Shown: positions 18,201 through 26,449, counted from the stretch's first letter. The stretch: 64,000 nt of DNA from Bacteroidales bacterium (GCA_017438975.1 JAFRUH010000009.1:124001-188000); one strand, 5' to 3'. Program-made: numbers and translations. The notes: generated by a model not told the origin, from the letters alone.

Positions 18201-18235
18201 AGCCCCGGGATGAGGATACAGAGGAGCTTTTTCAT
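15209..18235 (-). CDS. Large N-acetylmuramoyl-L-alanine amidase-like protein with golvesin-type and Fn3 domains
   Basis: 1008 residues. The ATG at 18235 overlaps the vanZ-like stop (ATGA) and starts a clean signal peptide (KKLLCILIPGLTALTLSAQ). Amidase-like motifs are split along the chain: SLAFHTDAG resembles the metal-binding His strand of zinc amidases, and VPAMLLELLSHQNFADM matches the C-terminal catalytic-Glu strand of Amidase_3 enzymes. A beta-sandwich insert (WTDAGTGFADAKAAYTGYDNPF, VSLDNRPAPGQKYVKGS) resembles the golvesin/xanthan-lyase CBM-like domain. A fibronectin type III domain follows (WKATPDPQEPTADPTGYILYTR, SFKIVAFNEGGKSFPSEVLAV). The last third has a Rossmann/GATase-like look (VLISGAYIGTD). 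Likely a periplasmic or secreted cell-wall enzyme. Confidence 0.7.
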   Translation of the reverse strand: MKKLLCILIPGLTALTLSAQSPIVKAYKPVADSLKTLLEERTSVKTSLRLDKVMHRGDLLDIYFTQELSDYPWRKEDVQWFQKELKKQTPAAYRSYPLGEIFAGGTPLKDLVMPALGNDGKPVANAMRVADPKGKPVIENIDAQAFRKGLYGRHIALWQSHGRYFEAKTDRWEWQRATLHRTVEDMYTQSYVLPFLIPMLENAGAYVMTPRERDTSSEEVVCDNDTAFSGPRDGLRQSGRYVEKGSWTDAGTGFADAKAAYTGYDNPFTMGSARQAEMTAGKEATATIRWYPDFDAPRRLAVYISYKTVSGSTDAASYTVHHLGGESRFRVNQKAGGGIWMYLGTFDMGPGSYVSLDNRPAPGQKYVKGSVVTADAVRFGGGVGKIARGLETTDPSEWTVSGLPSFAEGAMYSMQWSGMDMHLLDEWENDYQKDYAGRGKWVSYLSGGSRANPNAQGKRIPFDLSLAFHTDAGLTPDDRIVGTLSIYTLLCEGSDKLPNGESRYNGRELADLVQTQIVEDVRKDFEPDWTRRQLWNRSYSESRTPSVPAMLLELLSHQNFADMKYGLDPTFRFTVSRAIYKGMLKYLSNRYGCNYAVQPLPVGSFAAELADGKARLSWKATPDPQEPTADPTGYILYTRIDDGSFDNGLILKDVRKADGIESVTVPIAKGHLYSFKIVAFNEGGKSFPSEVLAVGTPVGEARKVLIVNNFNRLSPPAWFDTPTYAGFSDATDSGVSYGDEINFIGEVYQFRRTDPWTDDDNPGFGGSFTDKAGKLIPGNTFDYPAFHGRALLKAGFAVASMSADAFTRIVPQGYLAADIICGKQVTTLVGRGAAENRYPVFPEAFRKAVTAFTASGSSVLISGAYIGTDATDRVYDIAPDSTYRAEATAFINNVLGYKWLTNFGSHSGKLVPYTNPYVRLGGDFHFVRDCLAGNENRVYQVENPDGILPAGDKSFAIMKYDDTKVTAGTVYDAGGYRCVAFGFPIETLVSPKEADRLLASVMNWFNEK

Positions 18236-18633
18236 TGTTTCTTTTGTTTGCGGATGTCGAGGAAGAAAACCAGGATGGAGCCGAGGACGATCGCGGCCAT
18301 GTCGGAAAGGAAATCGTTCGGATCTCCGCTCCGGTAGGAAAGACGGGACTGGATCAGTTCCGTCCCCGCCGCCAGGAGACACCCGGCGAGGCAGGTCAGG
18401 GCTGCGTACAGCAGGGATTTCCCGGTGCTTTCGGTATATTTGTCAAAGGCAAAGAAAGCGAGGATCGGGAAAGGAAGGAACATGAGGAAATGGACGATCT
18501 TGTCCGAAGGGATGCCCAGCAGGGACATCGGGAAATCCGACGATCCGCTGAACTTTCCGAAACAGAGGATGCAGATGGCAACCAGATAGAGCAGGAAAAG
18601 GATCCTGGCGAAGATACGACGTTTACGGGGCAT
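18232..18633 (-). CDS. VanZ-family membrane protein
   Basis: 133 residues, four predicted membrane helices: 10-26, 47-65, 77-93 and 106-124. PSDKIVHFLMFLPFPILAFFAF and the final ELIQSRLSYRSGDPNDFLSDMAAIVLGSIL are the VanZ-like signature. VanZ confers low-level teicoplanin resistance in enterococci; most homologues have no established role. It is sandwiched between an MsbA-like exporter and a cell-wall amidase-like gene, with a 4-base overlap to the latter and one base to the former, suggesting an envelope operon. Confidence 0.87.
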   Translation of the reverse strand: MPRKRRIFARILFLLYLVAICILCFGKFSGSSDFPMSLLGIPSDKIVHFLMFLPFPILAFFAFDKYTESTGKSLLYAALTCLAGCLLAAGTELIQSRLSYRSGDPNDFLSDMAAIVLGSILVFFLDIRKQKKQ

Positions 18634-18634
18634 G

Positions 18635-20485
18635 TCAGAGGGCCTGCATATCGTTTAACTTCTTGTAATAACCTCCGAGGTCGAGGAGGTCTTCGTGGCG
18701 ACCCCGTTCGACGATCCTACCCTCGTGCATGACGATGATTTCATCGGAGTTCTTGATGGTGGAGAGCCGGTGGGCGATCGCGATCGTGGTGCGGGAGGAC
18801 ATGAGGCGATCGAGGGCTTCCTGGACGATCCGTTCGGATTCTGTATCGAGGGATGCTGTCGCTTCGTCGAGGATCAGGATCGGCGGGTTCTTGAGGATGG
18901 CCCGGGCGATGGAGATCCGCTGGCGCTGGCCGCCGGACAACTTGACGCCCCGGTCGCCGACGTTGGTCTGGTAACCTTCCTCCTTTTCCATGATGAATTC
19001 GTGGGCGTTGGCGATCTTGGCGGCGGCGATGACCTCTTCTTCGGAGGCGTTGTCGACACCGAAGGCGATGTTGTTGAAAATCGTGTCATTGAACAGGATC
19101 GGGTCCTGGTTGACATTGCCCATCAGCGCCCTCAGTTCGGCGATGCCGATATCCTTGATGGGAACGCCGTCGATCTCGATCGATCCGGAGGACACGTCAT
19201 AGAACCGGGGGATGAGGTCGACGAGCGTCGATTTGCCGGCTCCGGATTCGCCGACGATGGCGATGCGCCGGCCCTTCGGGATCTCCAGATTGATATCCTT
19301 GAGGATTTCACGCCCGTCTTCGTAGGAGAATCCGACATGCTTGAAGGAAATTCCCTCCCGGAATCCGTCGGGACGGATGGGATCGGCCTTTTCGACGATG
19401 GGATTTCCGGCGTCGAGGATCTTGTTGATGCGTTCCATCGAGGCGAGTCCCTTCGGGATGCTGTAGACCGCCTTGGAGAGTTCCTTGATCGGCTCGATGA
19501 CCGAGTAGAGGATGATCAGGAAGAAGATGAAGGTCGGGGCGTCGATGAAGGAACCTCCGAAAATGCTTTTCCCGGTAATGATCATCGAACCGCCGATGCA
19601 CAGGACGATCAGGATCATGATCGTGCCGAGGAGTTCGCTGACCGGATGGGCGAGCACCTGGCGGGTCGAAACCCGGCTGATCTTGGAACGGTAGCTCTCG
19701 GTGACCTTCTCGAAACGGGCGGACATCTTCTTCTCTGCGTTGAAGGCCTTGACGATCCGGAGTCCGCCGAGGGTCTCTTCAACCTGGGACATCGTGTCGC
19801 TCCAGAGATTCTGGGCTTCCACGGACTTCCGTTTCAGCTGCTTGCCGATGACGCCCATGACCCAGATGAAGGCCGGGACGAAGAGGATCATGATAACCAT
19901 CATTTCCGGACTGGTGTAGATCAGGATGCCGAAATAGATGAGGATCAGGATCGGATCCTTGATGATCATTTCGATCGAGGCCGTGATCGAAGTCTCGACC
20001 TCCTGCACGTCGCCGCTCATCCGGGCGATGATGTCCCCCTTCCGTTCCTGGGAGAAAAAGCCGATCGGCAGGGCGAGGATCTTGTTGTAGATGCGTCCGC
20101 GGATGTCCTTGACGATACCGGTCCGGATCGGGATCATGACCGCGCTCGACCCGAAATAGCAGGACGTCTTCAGGACGGTCATCACGGCCATGGCCGCGCT
20201 CAGCACGAGCAGGGCGGCGATCGCCCCGTGGGCTTCGGTATAGTTCTGGACGGTCCAGTAGGCGTTGTTGATCAGGATATCCTTCGTCTTCATCCCTTCC
20301 GTGCCCCAGGCAATGAAATCGTAGTGGGTCTTGTCGATGTTGAAGAGGATGTTCAGCATCGGTATGATGACGGCGAAGGAAAAGACGTTGAAGACGGCGG
20401 AGAGCATGTTGAGGATCACCGCTCCGCCGAGATATCCTTTATAGGGGGAGGCGTACTGCCTCATCATCCGCACGAATTCTTTCAT
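18635..20485 (-). CDS. MsbA-like ABC exporter, fused membrane and ATPase domains
   Basis: 616 residues. The N-terminal half has six membrane helices (for example YLGGAVILNMLSAVFNVFSF, LLVLSAAMAVMTVL, DPILILIYFGILIY); the ATPase half carries Walker A GESGAGKST, signature LSGGQRQR, Walker B LILDEATASLD and the H-loop IAHRLST. The organisation fits the lipid A/phospholipid flippase MsbA, and Bacteroidetes have several such half-transporters, so the cargo is uncertain. It is first in an apparent operon with a VanZ protein and a cell-wall amidase. Confidence 0.93.
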   Translation of the reverse strand: MKEFVRMMRQYASPYKGYLGGAVILNMLSAVFNVFSFAVIIPMLNILFNIDKTHYDFIAWGTEGMKTKDILINNAYWTVQNYTEAHGAIAALLVLSAAMAVMTVLKTSCYFGSSAVMIPIRTGIVKDIRGRIYNKILALPIGFFSQERKGDIIARMSGDVQEVETSITASIEMIIKDPILILIYFGILIYTSPEMMVIMILFVPAFIWVMGVIGKQLKRKSVEAQNLWSDTMSQVEETLGGLRIVKAFNAEKKMSARFEKVTESYRSKISRVSTRQVLAHPVSELLGTIMILIVLCIGGSMIITGKSIFGGSFIDAPTFIFFLIILYSVIEPIKELSKAVYSIPKGLASMERINKILDAGNPIVEKADPIRPDGFREGISFKHVGFSYEDGREILKDINLEIPKGRRIAIVGESGAGKSTLVDLIPRFYDVSSGSIEIDGVPIKDIGIAELRALMGNVNQDPILFNDTIFNNIAFGVDNASEEEVIAAAKIANAHEFIMEKEEGYQTNVGDRGVKLSGGQRQRISIARAILKNPPILILDEATASLDTESERIVQEALDRLMSSRTTIAIAHRLSTIKNSDEIIVMHEGRIVERGRHEDLLDLGGYYKKLNDMQAL

Positions 20486-20533
20486 GAATTATCTAATAAC
20501 GGTCATGTAATCTACAAATTTAATCTTTTTCCG

Positions 20534-20541
20534 TATCTTTG
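20534..20541 (+). promoter_or_regulatory. -7 element for the glycosyltransferase gene
   Basis: TATCTTTG, 22 bases before the ATG at 20564. A TTTG box at the expected distance is not evident. Confidence 0.55.
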
Positions 20542-20563
20542 CAAAGATAAAAAAGCATTGATC

Positions 20564-21502
20564 ATGGAGAACAAGACAGCAGATCTCGCAATTCTCATAC
20601 CGAGCGCGCGCATAACCTGGCTTCCCAAGACCCTCCGGTCCCTGGCCTTCCAGTCCGACCGGCGTTTCCGGGTCTATGTTGCGGACGATTCCTCCGGCGA
20701 AGACATCGCCGGGATCGTCTCCGAATTCGAGGATTCGCTCGACATCCGCTGCAAGACCTTCACCCCGAACTTCGGGGGCACCTCGCTTGCCCTCCATATC
20801 GACCGGGCCCTCGACATGCTCCGGGAAGAGACCCTCGTTCTGGTCCTTTCCGATGACAACGAACTGTCCAAATTCGCCGTCGGAAGGATCCTCAAGACGG
20901 TTTCCCGTCATCCGGATTTCGATGTGTACCACCTGAATACCGAGATTATCGATGCGAAGGGAAATGTCGTGGAAACCCCGAAGGGATTTGCGCGGAGAGA
21001 GAAGAACGACCGTCTGTTCAAAGACCTCTTCTTCAAAGGCGCAGTCGCTCCTTTATCTTCCTTCGTGTTCCGCCGGAATGCATTTACATCCAAGTTGTTA
21101 CTGGATGAAACCCTGCTGCGGACAGACCTGCAGACCATTTTCGCCGCCTCTGCTGAAAAAGGGATCCGGACAGTCTCGAGGGCAAGGCTCCGCTGGCGCC
21201 GTCACGACCAGTCGATGTCCTCCACACCGGCCCTCCGCCGCAAACTCGTATTCTCCCTCCTGGGCTTTTTCAAATGGTCCGAGACCTTCTTCGGGGATGA
21301 TTATCCCATCTCGGCCGGGGAGCGGATGGAACTGTTCGCCAAGTTCGCCGCCCGGCTCGTCCCTGAGAGCAAACCGGAGGACATCAGGGACCTTTACATG
21401 CAGTTTGCAGTCTTCAACGGCCCGATCCGCCGGATGAAGGGAGCGTCCATCATCAAGCGGGCCATCCGGGACCGGGAAGAATATCTCAAAGATAACGCCT
21501 GA
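20564..21502 (+). CDS. Family 2 glycosyltransferase (GT-A fold)
   Basis: 312 residues from the ATG at 20564. A very long open frame continues upstream through the antisense of the MsbA gene, but the promoter element at 20534 and the GT-A start (ADLAILIPSARITWLPKTLRSL) show it is not coding. VYVADDSSGEDI is the nucleotide-binding strand and LVLSDDNEL the metal-binding DxD-like motif of family 2; RARLRWRRHDQSMS fits the acceptor-side region. The protein has no membrane helix, so it acts at the cytoplasmic face, probably in surface-glycan synthesis. Its end overlaps the convergent M28-like gene by 17 bases. Confidence 0.85.
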   Translation: MENKTADLAILIPSARITWLPKTLRSLAFQSDRRFRVYVADDSSGEDIAGIVSEFEDSLDIRCKTFTPNFGGTSLALHIDRALDMLREETLVLVLSDDNELSKFAVGRILKTVSRHPDFDVYHLNTEIIDAKGNVVETPKGFARREKNDRLFKDLFFKGAVAPLSSFVFRRNAFTSKLLLDETLLRTDLQTIFAASAEKGIRTVSRARLRWRRHDQSMSSTPALRRKLVFSLLGFFKWSETFFGDDYPISAGERMELFAKFAARLVPESKPEDIRDLYMQFAVFNGPIRRMKGASIIKRAIRDREEYLKDNA

Positions 21503-22481
21503 GCCAGTAATAGATCAGGATGATCCTTTTCCGCAGGAGAGACGTATTGATCGTATCTACGGTGTCCTGCGTCTTGTTGTTGTTCATCGTGATGCCGGAC
21601 GTGAAGAGGACGGATTCGATTCCGGCGTCCAGGAAGGCCTTCTGGTCGCACACTTTCCGGAAGAAAAGCCGGGTGAAATCCTTGCTGTCGTAATAGGTGA
21701 ACCCGATGTCCAGTCCGATTCGGTATTCGAGGTCCACGGACGTCAGGGGAACCCTTCTCTGGCTCTTTTCATCCGACAGCATGATGATATACTCCTTCCA
21801 GACGTGGGAGAGCGGGGCGAGGTCGCATCCGATCTGGTCGATGTTGACCATCAGGTCCACGTCTTTCGCCGTAATGGGGGCCCCGGTAACCGGATCCCGC
21901 AGGGAACCTTCCAGCAGGCGTCCCACAAGGTTGGTTGATCCGGACATGTTGGAACTCTTCCCGTCGAAGGCGACGAAGATGACGCTCTTTGCGAACGGGC
22001 GGTCGATTTCGGTCATATAGGAAAGCATCCGGGCGAGCTGGATCATGGCAACCACGCCGGAGGCATTGCTGTCCGCCCCGGGATACAGGGCGCCTCCCAG
22101 GATGCCCTGATGGTCGAAATGTGCGCCGATGACGATGTATCTTTTCCCCTGGACGGCGGTTCCCGGAAGGAAGCCGAGGACATTGTGCCCGGTCGGTCCG
22201 GCCGGAGTCCGGAATGATTGGAAACGGCTGTTCCCGAAGGTCTTGAGCCCGGCGGCATCGAACTGGCCGGCAATCCACATCGCCGCGAACTGGGATCCCG
22301 GGGTGCCGGTCCGCCGACCCTGGCAGAGGGTATCGGAGAGGAATTGCACGTCCAGGTAGAGATCCTGTTCCGTAAGGATGTTCTCCGCGTTCCTCGGGCT
22401 GATCCTGGCTCTCCGCTGGGCGGACGAGATGGGGGAGAGGAGGCTCAGAAGGAGAAGGAGTGCAAATATTTTTTTAGCCAT
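21486..22481 (-). CDS. M28-family peptidase-like protein, catalytic residues partly replaced
   Basis: 331 residues from the MAKK start, which opens a signal peptide (IFALLLLLSLLSPISSAQ). The M28 zinc-peptidase fold is evident: GAHFDHQG (His121, Asp123), PGADSNASGVVAMIQLAR (Asp137) and MVNIDQIG (Asp215). But where M28 enzymes have the catalytic/ligand Glu-Glu pair (FDxEE), this protein has FDGKSS (Lys175-Ser176), and the C-terminal YH-x(3)-DT His is missing from NNNKTQDTVDT. It may be a non-catalytic binder, a divergent one-metal enzyme, or part of a Bacteroidetes subfamily. It is expected in the periplasm. Confidence 0.8.
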   Translation of the reverse strand: MAKKIFALLLLLSLLSPISSAQRRARISPRNAENILTEQDLYLDVQFLSDTLCQGRRTGTPGSQFAAMWIAGQFDAAGLKTFGNSRFQSFRTPAGPTGHNVLGFLPGTAVQGKRYIVIGAHFDHQGILGGALYPGADSNASGVVAMIQLARMLSYMTEIDRPFAKSVIFVAFDGKSSNMSGSTNLVGRLLEGSLRDPVTGAPITAKDVDLMVNIDQIGCDLAPLSHVWKEYIIMLSDEKSQRRVPLTSVDLEYRIGLDIGFTYYDSKDFTRLFFRKVCDQKAFLDAGIESVLFTSGITMNNNKTQDTVDTINTSLLRKRIILIYYWLRRYL

Positions 22482-22506
22482 CGGCGGTTTGGGCACAATA
22501 AATGTT

Positions 22507-22514
22507 TATCTTTG
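22507..22514 (+). promoter_or_regulatory. -7 element for the TPR/MBL operon
   Basis: TATCTTTG. A TTTG at 22488-22491 is only 15 bases upstream, shorter than the usual 19, so the upstream box is uncertain. Leader of about 60 bases before the TTG start. Confidence 0.55.
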
Positions 22515-22578
22515 TATGATCGAAAGATTCCAGACTCCAAAATTAGGCATTTCAGTCGGTTTCTGAAAATTTTTTTGC

Positions 22579-24615
22579 TTGAAACGCTCAGTCCGCATAT
22601 CCCTTCTCCTTGCCTGCACCCTCGTGTCGGCCTTCCTTTCCGTCCTTTCAAGCCCGGAAGCGGCCGCCCAGTACGACAAGGATGTCTTCTCCTTCCGGGG
22701 CAGGAACGCCCTTGCCGACGGCAAGCTTTCGGAGGCGATCGCGAACTTCAACATCCTCGCCCAACTGGACTCGACCGATTACTGGACCTTCTTCTACCGG
22801 GGCATCGCGAAATACAACCTCGGCGACGTCAGGGGCGCCCAGCGGGACTTCGACACCGCGGTCCGGCTGAATCCCGTCTTCACCTCGGGCTACCATTACC
22901 GGGCGATCTCCGAGAACCGCTCCGGAAGATATGATGCCGCCCTGCAGGACCTTGAAAAGGCGATTTCGCTCCGTCCGGGCTTCACCGGCCTCTATTTCAC
23001 GCGGGGCGTGACCTATTTCCTGGCCCAGCAGTTCGAGCCTGCGATCAAGGATTTCGACCGCTATATCCGGAAAGAGCCCAAGGATCCTTCGGCCTATCTC
23101 AACCGGGGCGCCTCCTACCTTTTCCTCGGAGATACCCTCAAGGCGATCAACGACTATAACAAAGCCATCAAGCTCGACCGGTTCGAGCCGGAGGGTTTCG
23201 TGCGGCGGGGACGCCTGTACGCGTCCCAGGGGCGCTTCGAAGAGGCGATCGCGGATATGGACAATGCGATCAGCCTCGACACGGCCAATACCTTCGCCTA
23301 TTTCAACCGGGCGCTCATGTATTATGAAAAGTCCAGGCTCAACGAGGCGATGGCCGACTTGAACAAGGTGCTCGAGCATGAACCCGGCAACGCCCTGACC
23401 CTGTACAACCGGAGCCTGATCCACGCCCAGGTGGGGGACTACGAGAACGCCCTCTCGGATATGGACCGCGTCATCAACATCAACCCGAAGAACGTCCTGG
23501 CCTATTACAACCGGGCGGCATTCTTTACCGGGATGGGGCGCTGGGAGGACGCCCTCGCCGACTACAACAAGGCGATCGAACTCTATCCGGATTTCGCCAA
23601 GGCGTATATGAACCGATCCTATGTCGAGCTCCAGCTCGGCATGAACCGGGCTTCCCGGGAAGATTACAAGACGGCGAACCGGAAGGTTCAGGAGTACCGG
23701 AACAAGGCAGGGGACGGGAGCGTCTCCTTCGCCGACACGACCCAGAAATACAGTTCCCTGCTGGCCCTGGACGCTGATTTTGCCAAGAAAGACTTCGACG
23801 ATGAACTCCTGCAGCACCGGGATGTCGACATCAACCTCAAGCCCCTCTACAAGTTCGTCCTGACCTCCCGGAGGGACAATACCCTCTACGCCCTCGAGCG
23901 CAAATACGAGAACCCTTTGCTGGACCGTTTCATCACGGGTCTCTCCAGTCCGGTCCTCATCACGAACGACGAGCGTTTCCTTTCCGGGCGTGAAACCGGT
24001 TCCGAGGTGGATTTCATTCCTTTCGATCCCGAGAAGGCCAACCCTTCCGAGAAAGAATTCCTGCAGGCTCTCGCGGACATCGACGCCAAGCTCTACAACA
24101 GCGCCCTTCTCCATTATGACAATGCCATCGCCCGGGAAGGCGACCGGTACGAAGACCTTTTCAAGGCTTTCTATCTGATGAACCGGGGCGTCCTCAGGGC
24201 GGAGATGATCGATTTCATCGCCTCGATCGAGACCAATGTCCAGACCCTTTCGATGGACGACAAGGGCAATACCCGGGCACGGGTCCGGGACCAGGTGACC
24301 AATACTTACGATTACTCCGAATCGGTCGCCGACATGGAGGCCGCCGCGGCCATCCTGTCCAACATCCCGTACATCCATTTCAACCTGGGCAATCTCTATT
24401 GCCTGTCCTCCCAGCTGGTCAACGCTCTCGGCAGCTATGACAGCGCCATCAAGCTCTATCCTTATTTCGGCGATGCGTATTTCAACCGCGGATTGCTCCT
24501 GATCTACCTGAAAGACAAGGAGAAAGGTTGCATCGACCTGTCCCGTGCGGGAGAGCTCGGCGTGGAGGGTTCCTACCGGGTCATTTCGAAATACTGCCTG
24601 GAGGAGGAACATTGA
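22579..24615 (+). CDS. Tetratricopeptide-repeat protein, exported
   Basis: 678 residues. It starts with TTG: an in-frame stop (TGA, 22564) lies 15 bases upstream and no ATG precedes the signal peptide (KRSVRISLLLACTLVSAFLSVL...AAAQ). About ten to twelve TPR units fill residues 35-375, each near 34 residues with the A-x-x-x-Y/F-x-x-A spacing (YFNRALMYYEKSRLNEAMADL, YNRAAFFTGMGRWEDALADYNKAI). A linker follows (about 400-490) and two or three more repeats near the C-terminus (YIHFNLGNLYCLSSQLVNALGSYDSAI). The role is protein-protein scaffolding in the periplasm. The stop overlaps the next start (TGATG). Confidence 0.9.
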   Translation: MKRSVRISLLLACTLVSAFLSVLSSPEAAAQYDKDVFSFRGRNALADGKLSEAIANFNILAQLDSTDYWTFFYRGIAKYNLGDVRGAQRDFDTAVRLNPVFTSGYHYRAISENRSGRYDAALQDLEKAISLRPGFTGLYFTRGVTYFLAQQFEPAIKDFDRYIRKEPKDPSAYLNRGASYLFLGDTLKAINDYNKAIKLDRFEPEGFVRRGRLYASQGRFEEAIADMDNAISLDTANTFAYFNRALMYYEKSRLNEAMADLNKVLEHEPGNALTLYNRSLIHAQVGDYENALSDMDRVININPKNVLAYYNRAAFFTGMGRWEDALADYNKAIELYPDFAKAYMNRSYVELQLGMNRASREDYKTANRKVQEYRNKAGDGSVSFADTTQKYSSLLALDADFAKKDFDDELLQHRDVDINLKPLYKFVLTSRRDNTLYALERKYENPLLDRFITGLSSPVLITNDERFLSGRETGSEVDFIPFDPEKANPSEKEFLQALADIDAKLYNSALLHYDNAIAREGDRYEDLFKAFYLMNRGVLRAEMIDFIASIETNVQTLSMDDKGNTRARVRDQVTNTYDYSESVADMEAAAAILSNIPYIHFNLGNLYCLSSQLVNALGSYDSAIKLYPYFGDAYFNRGLLLIYLKDKEKGCIDLSRAGELGVEGSYRVISKYCLEEEH

Positions 24616-25424
24616 TGGTCCGTTTCTTGAGTTTCACTTCCGGCAGCTGCGGCAACTGCAGCCTTCTCCTGCGGGAATCTCCCGCGGGACCCGCAGGTCT
24701 CCTGATTGACGCGGGAGTCAGTCTCCGCCGTCTCAAGAGGATCCTTACCGAAAACGGCCTCTCCACGGACTGCCTGAAAGGCGTACTCGTTACCCACGAC
24801 CATCTGGACCATATCCGGCATCTCGGGGCTTTCTGCAAGAGCCTCTCGCTGCCGGTGTTCGCCACCGGATCGCTCCACGCCTCCCTCGCCGTCCATACGT
24901 TCACGAGGGACCATATCGCCTCGTGCCGGAGAGTTCTTCCTGAGGGCTGGAACGAGATCATCGAGGGTTTCGAGGTGCGGTATTTTCCGGTTCCTCACGA
25001 TGCGACGGAGACGGTCGGTTTCGCAATCCGCACGGAGGGCCACCGGTTCTTGATGATGACGGATCTCGGCGAAGTCCCCGCGGAAGCCATGGACCTTGCC
25101 CGGCAAGCGGATACGGTCGTCATCGAATCGAACTATGACATCGGGATGCTCCTCGGCGGGAGCTATACCTATACATTGAAAATGCGGATCTGCAAGGGCA
25201 GCGGCCATCTGAGCAACGACGACTGCGCGGACGCGATCCGCGCCTTCTATCATCCCGGGCTCCGGAATCTTTTCCTGTGCCATCTCAGCGGGAACAACAA
25301 TACGCCCCGCCTGGCCTATGATTCGGCCTTGGAGGCGCTTTCAGACCTGAAAGTGCCCGAGGGATCCGTCCGTCTCCGGATCCTGCCGAGAGGGGAGGCG
25401 ACGCCGCTGCTGACGCTGGATTAA
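24615..25424 (+). CDS. Metallo-beta-lactamase-fold hydrolase, WalJ/YycJ-like
   Basis: 269 residues, start ATG overlapping the TPR gene stop. SFTSGSCGNCSLL is the N-terminal signature of the YycJ/WalJ group, and THDHLDH (His61, His63, Asp65, His66) is the HxHxDH zinc motif; MMTDLGEVP, IESNYD and LCHLSGNNNTP give the later metal and family motifs. WalJ-type proteins are 5'-3' exonuclease-like MBL enzymes linked to DNA repair and cell-wall control in Firmicutes. The gene converges on the PfkB kinase gene and the two share the TTAA at their stop codons. Confidence 0.9.
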   Translation: MVRFLSFTSGSCGNCSLLLRESPAGPAGLLIDAGVSLRRLKRILTENGLSTDCLKGVLVTHDHLDHIRHLGAFCKSLSLPVFATGSLHASLAVHTFTRDHIASCRRVLPEGWNEIIEGFEVRYFPVPHDATETVGFAIRTEGHRFLMMTDLGEVPAEAMDLARQADTVVIESNYDIGMLLGGSYTYTLKMRICKGSGHLSNDDCADAIRAFYHPGLRNLFLCHLSGNNNTPRLAYDSALEALSDLKVPEGSVRLRILPRGEATPLLTLD

Positions 25425-26305
25425 AAAAGATCGTTTCCGATATCGGCCGGAATCTCCGGCATGGCCCCTGTCTTCGTGCAGACAAAGGCGGAGACCCGGA
25501 CGGCCAGTTCGTGGGCCTTGACGATGGGAAGCCCCTTCAGGATGCCCGCGCAGAACGCCCCACTGAAGGAATCGCCGGCGCCGACCGTATCGGCGACCTC
25601 GACTTCCGGTGTCGGCAGGAAACTCTCGACTCCGTCCGCAAAGACATAGCTGCCGTTGGTCCCGCAGGTCAGGATCAGGGTGGAAAGGTTGAAATAGCTC
25701 CGCAGGCGGCGGCATTTTTCCGTATCGGGCAGGTAGTCGATATCGAACATCAAGCCGACTTCTTTCAACTCCTCATCGTTGATTTTCAAGATATTGCTTT
25801 TCTCCAGGGAAGTCTCGACAATTTCTTTCGTATAGAAATGCTGGCGGAGGTTGATGTCGAAGATCCGCATCGCGTCGGAGGGCATGGCGTCGAGAAACGC
25901 GAGAATCGTCTCCCGGGAAACGGCGTTCCGCTGGGCGAGCGACCCGAAGCAGACCGCATCACAGCCGGAGGCCAGTTCGAGAAGGCTTTCCGTCAGGGGG
26001 ATATTGTCCCACGCGACCCCTTCACTGATTTCATACCGGGGGACGCCGTTGCCGTCCAGGGTGACCCGGACCGTGCCGGTCGGGAAGGGGACCCGTTCCA
26101 TGCTGATATCCAGTTTCTTCCGGAGTTCCGTCTCCGCCAGGTTCCCGAGTTCGTCTTCTCCGAGCGCGCTGACGGCGACGGAGGGAATGCCGAAACGGGA
26201 GACGTGGTAGGCGAAATTGGCGGGCGCCCCACCGAGCTTCGCTCCGTCCGGGAAGACGTCCCACAAGGCTTCGCCTATGCCGGCGACCAGCAATCCTTTG
26301 GCCAT
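25421..26305 (-). CDS. PfkB-family carbohydrate kinase (fructokinase-like)
   Basis: 294 residues from the ATG at 26305. The ribokinase/PfkB fold opens with GIGEALWDVFPDGAKLGGAPANFAYH, typical of fructokinases (substrate-binding GG-x-PAN), and DTVGAGDSFSGAFCAG is the C-terminal PfkB signature with the catalytic Asp. Fructokinases phosphorylate fructose to fructose-6-phosphate with ATP; other sugars are possible. A promoter candidate on the minus strand, TTTG-N20-TATTTTCG (-7 at 26326-26333), is not perfect. No sugar transporter lies adjacent. Confidence 0.88.
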   Translation of the reverse strand: MAKGLLVAGIGEALWDVFPDGAKLGGAPANFAYHVSRFGIPSVAVSALGEDELGNLAETELRKKLDISMERVPFPTGTVRVTLDGNGVPRYEISEGVAWDNIPLTESLLELASGCDAVCFGSLAQRNAVSRETILAFLDAMPSDAMRIFDINLRQHFYTKEIVETSLEKSNILKINDEELKEVGLMFDIDYLPDTEKCRRLRSYFNLSTLILTCGTNGSYVFADGVESFLPTPEVEVADTVGAGDSFSGAFCAGILKGLPIVKAHELAVRVSAFVCTKTGAMPEIPADIGNDLF

Positions 26306-26441
26306 GTCTGAAAGAATTAATACCACGAAAATAAAGAAAAATCTCAAAATAGTCAAATCAATCCTCTCCAATAATCATTTTTTGGGAATCCCCGTTTATT
26401 CTCTACAAATAATTGGGATGGTACAGGACCGCCTTCCGGTG

Positions 26442-26449
26442 TAAATTTG
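26442..26449 (+). promoter_or_regulatory. -7 element of the porin-imelysin-DHOR-ccsBA operon
   Basis: TAAATTTG 36 bases before the porin ATG, with no good TTTG box at 19-20 bases. The AT-rich stretch 26360-26420 could hold an operator such as a Fur site, but no clear palindrome was found. Confidence 0.5.

Noticed and set aside
18695-20563. Over 600 codons open on the plus strand opposite the MsbA-like gene, running into the glycosyltransferase
   Set aside because: The translation is Asp/Gly/Glu-rich without domains, and the glycosyltransferase has its own promoter element and start.
26360-26420. Possible Fur operator upstream of the porin-imelysin operon
   Set aside because: The stretch is AT-rich with an AATAATCATTTT segment, but I could not find a convincing palindrome, so it is not listed.
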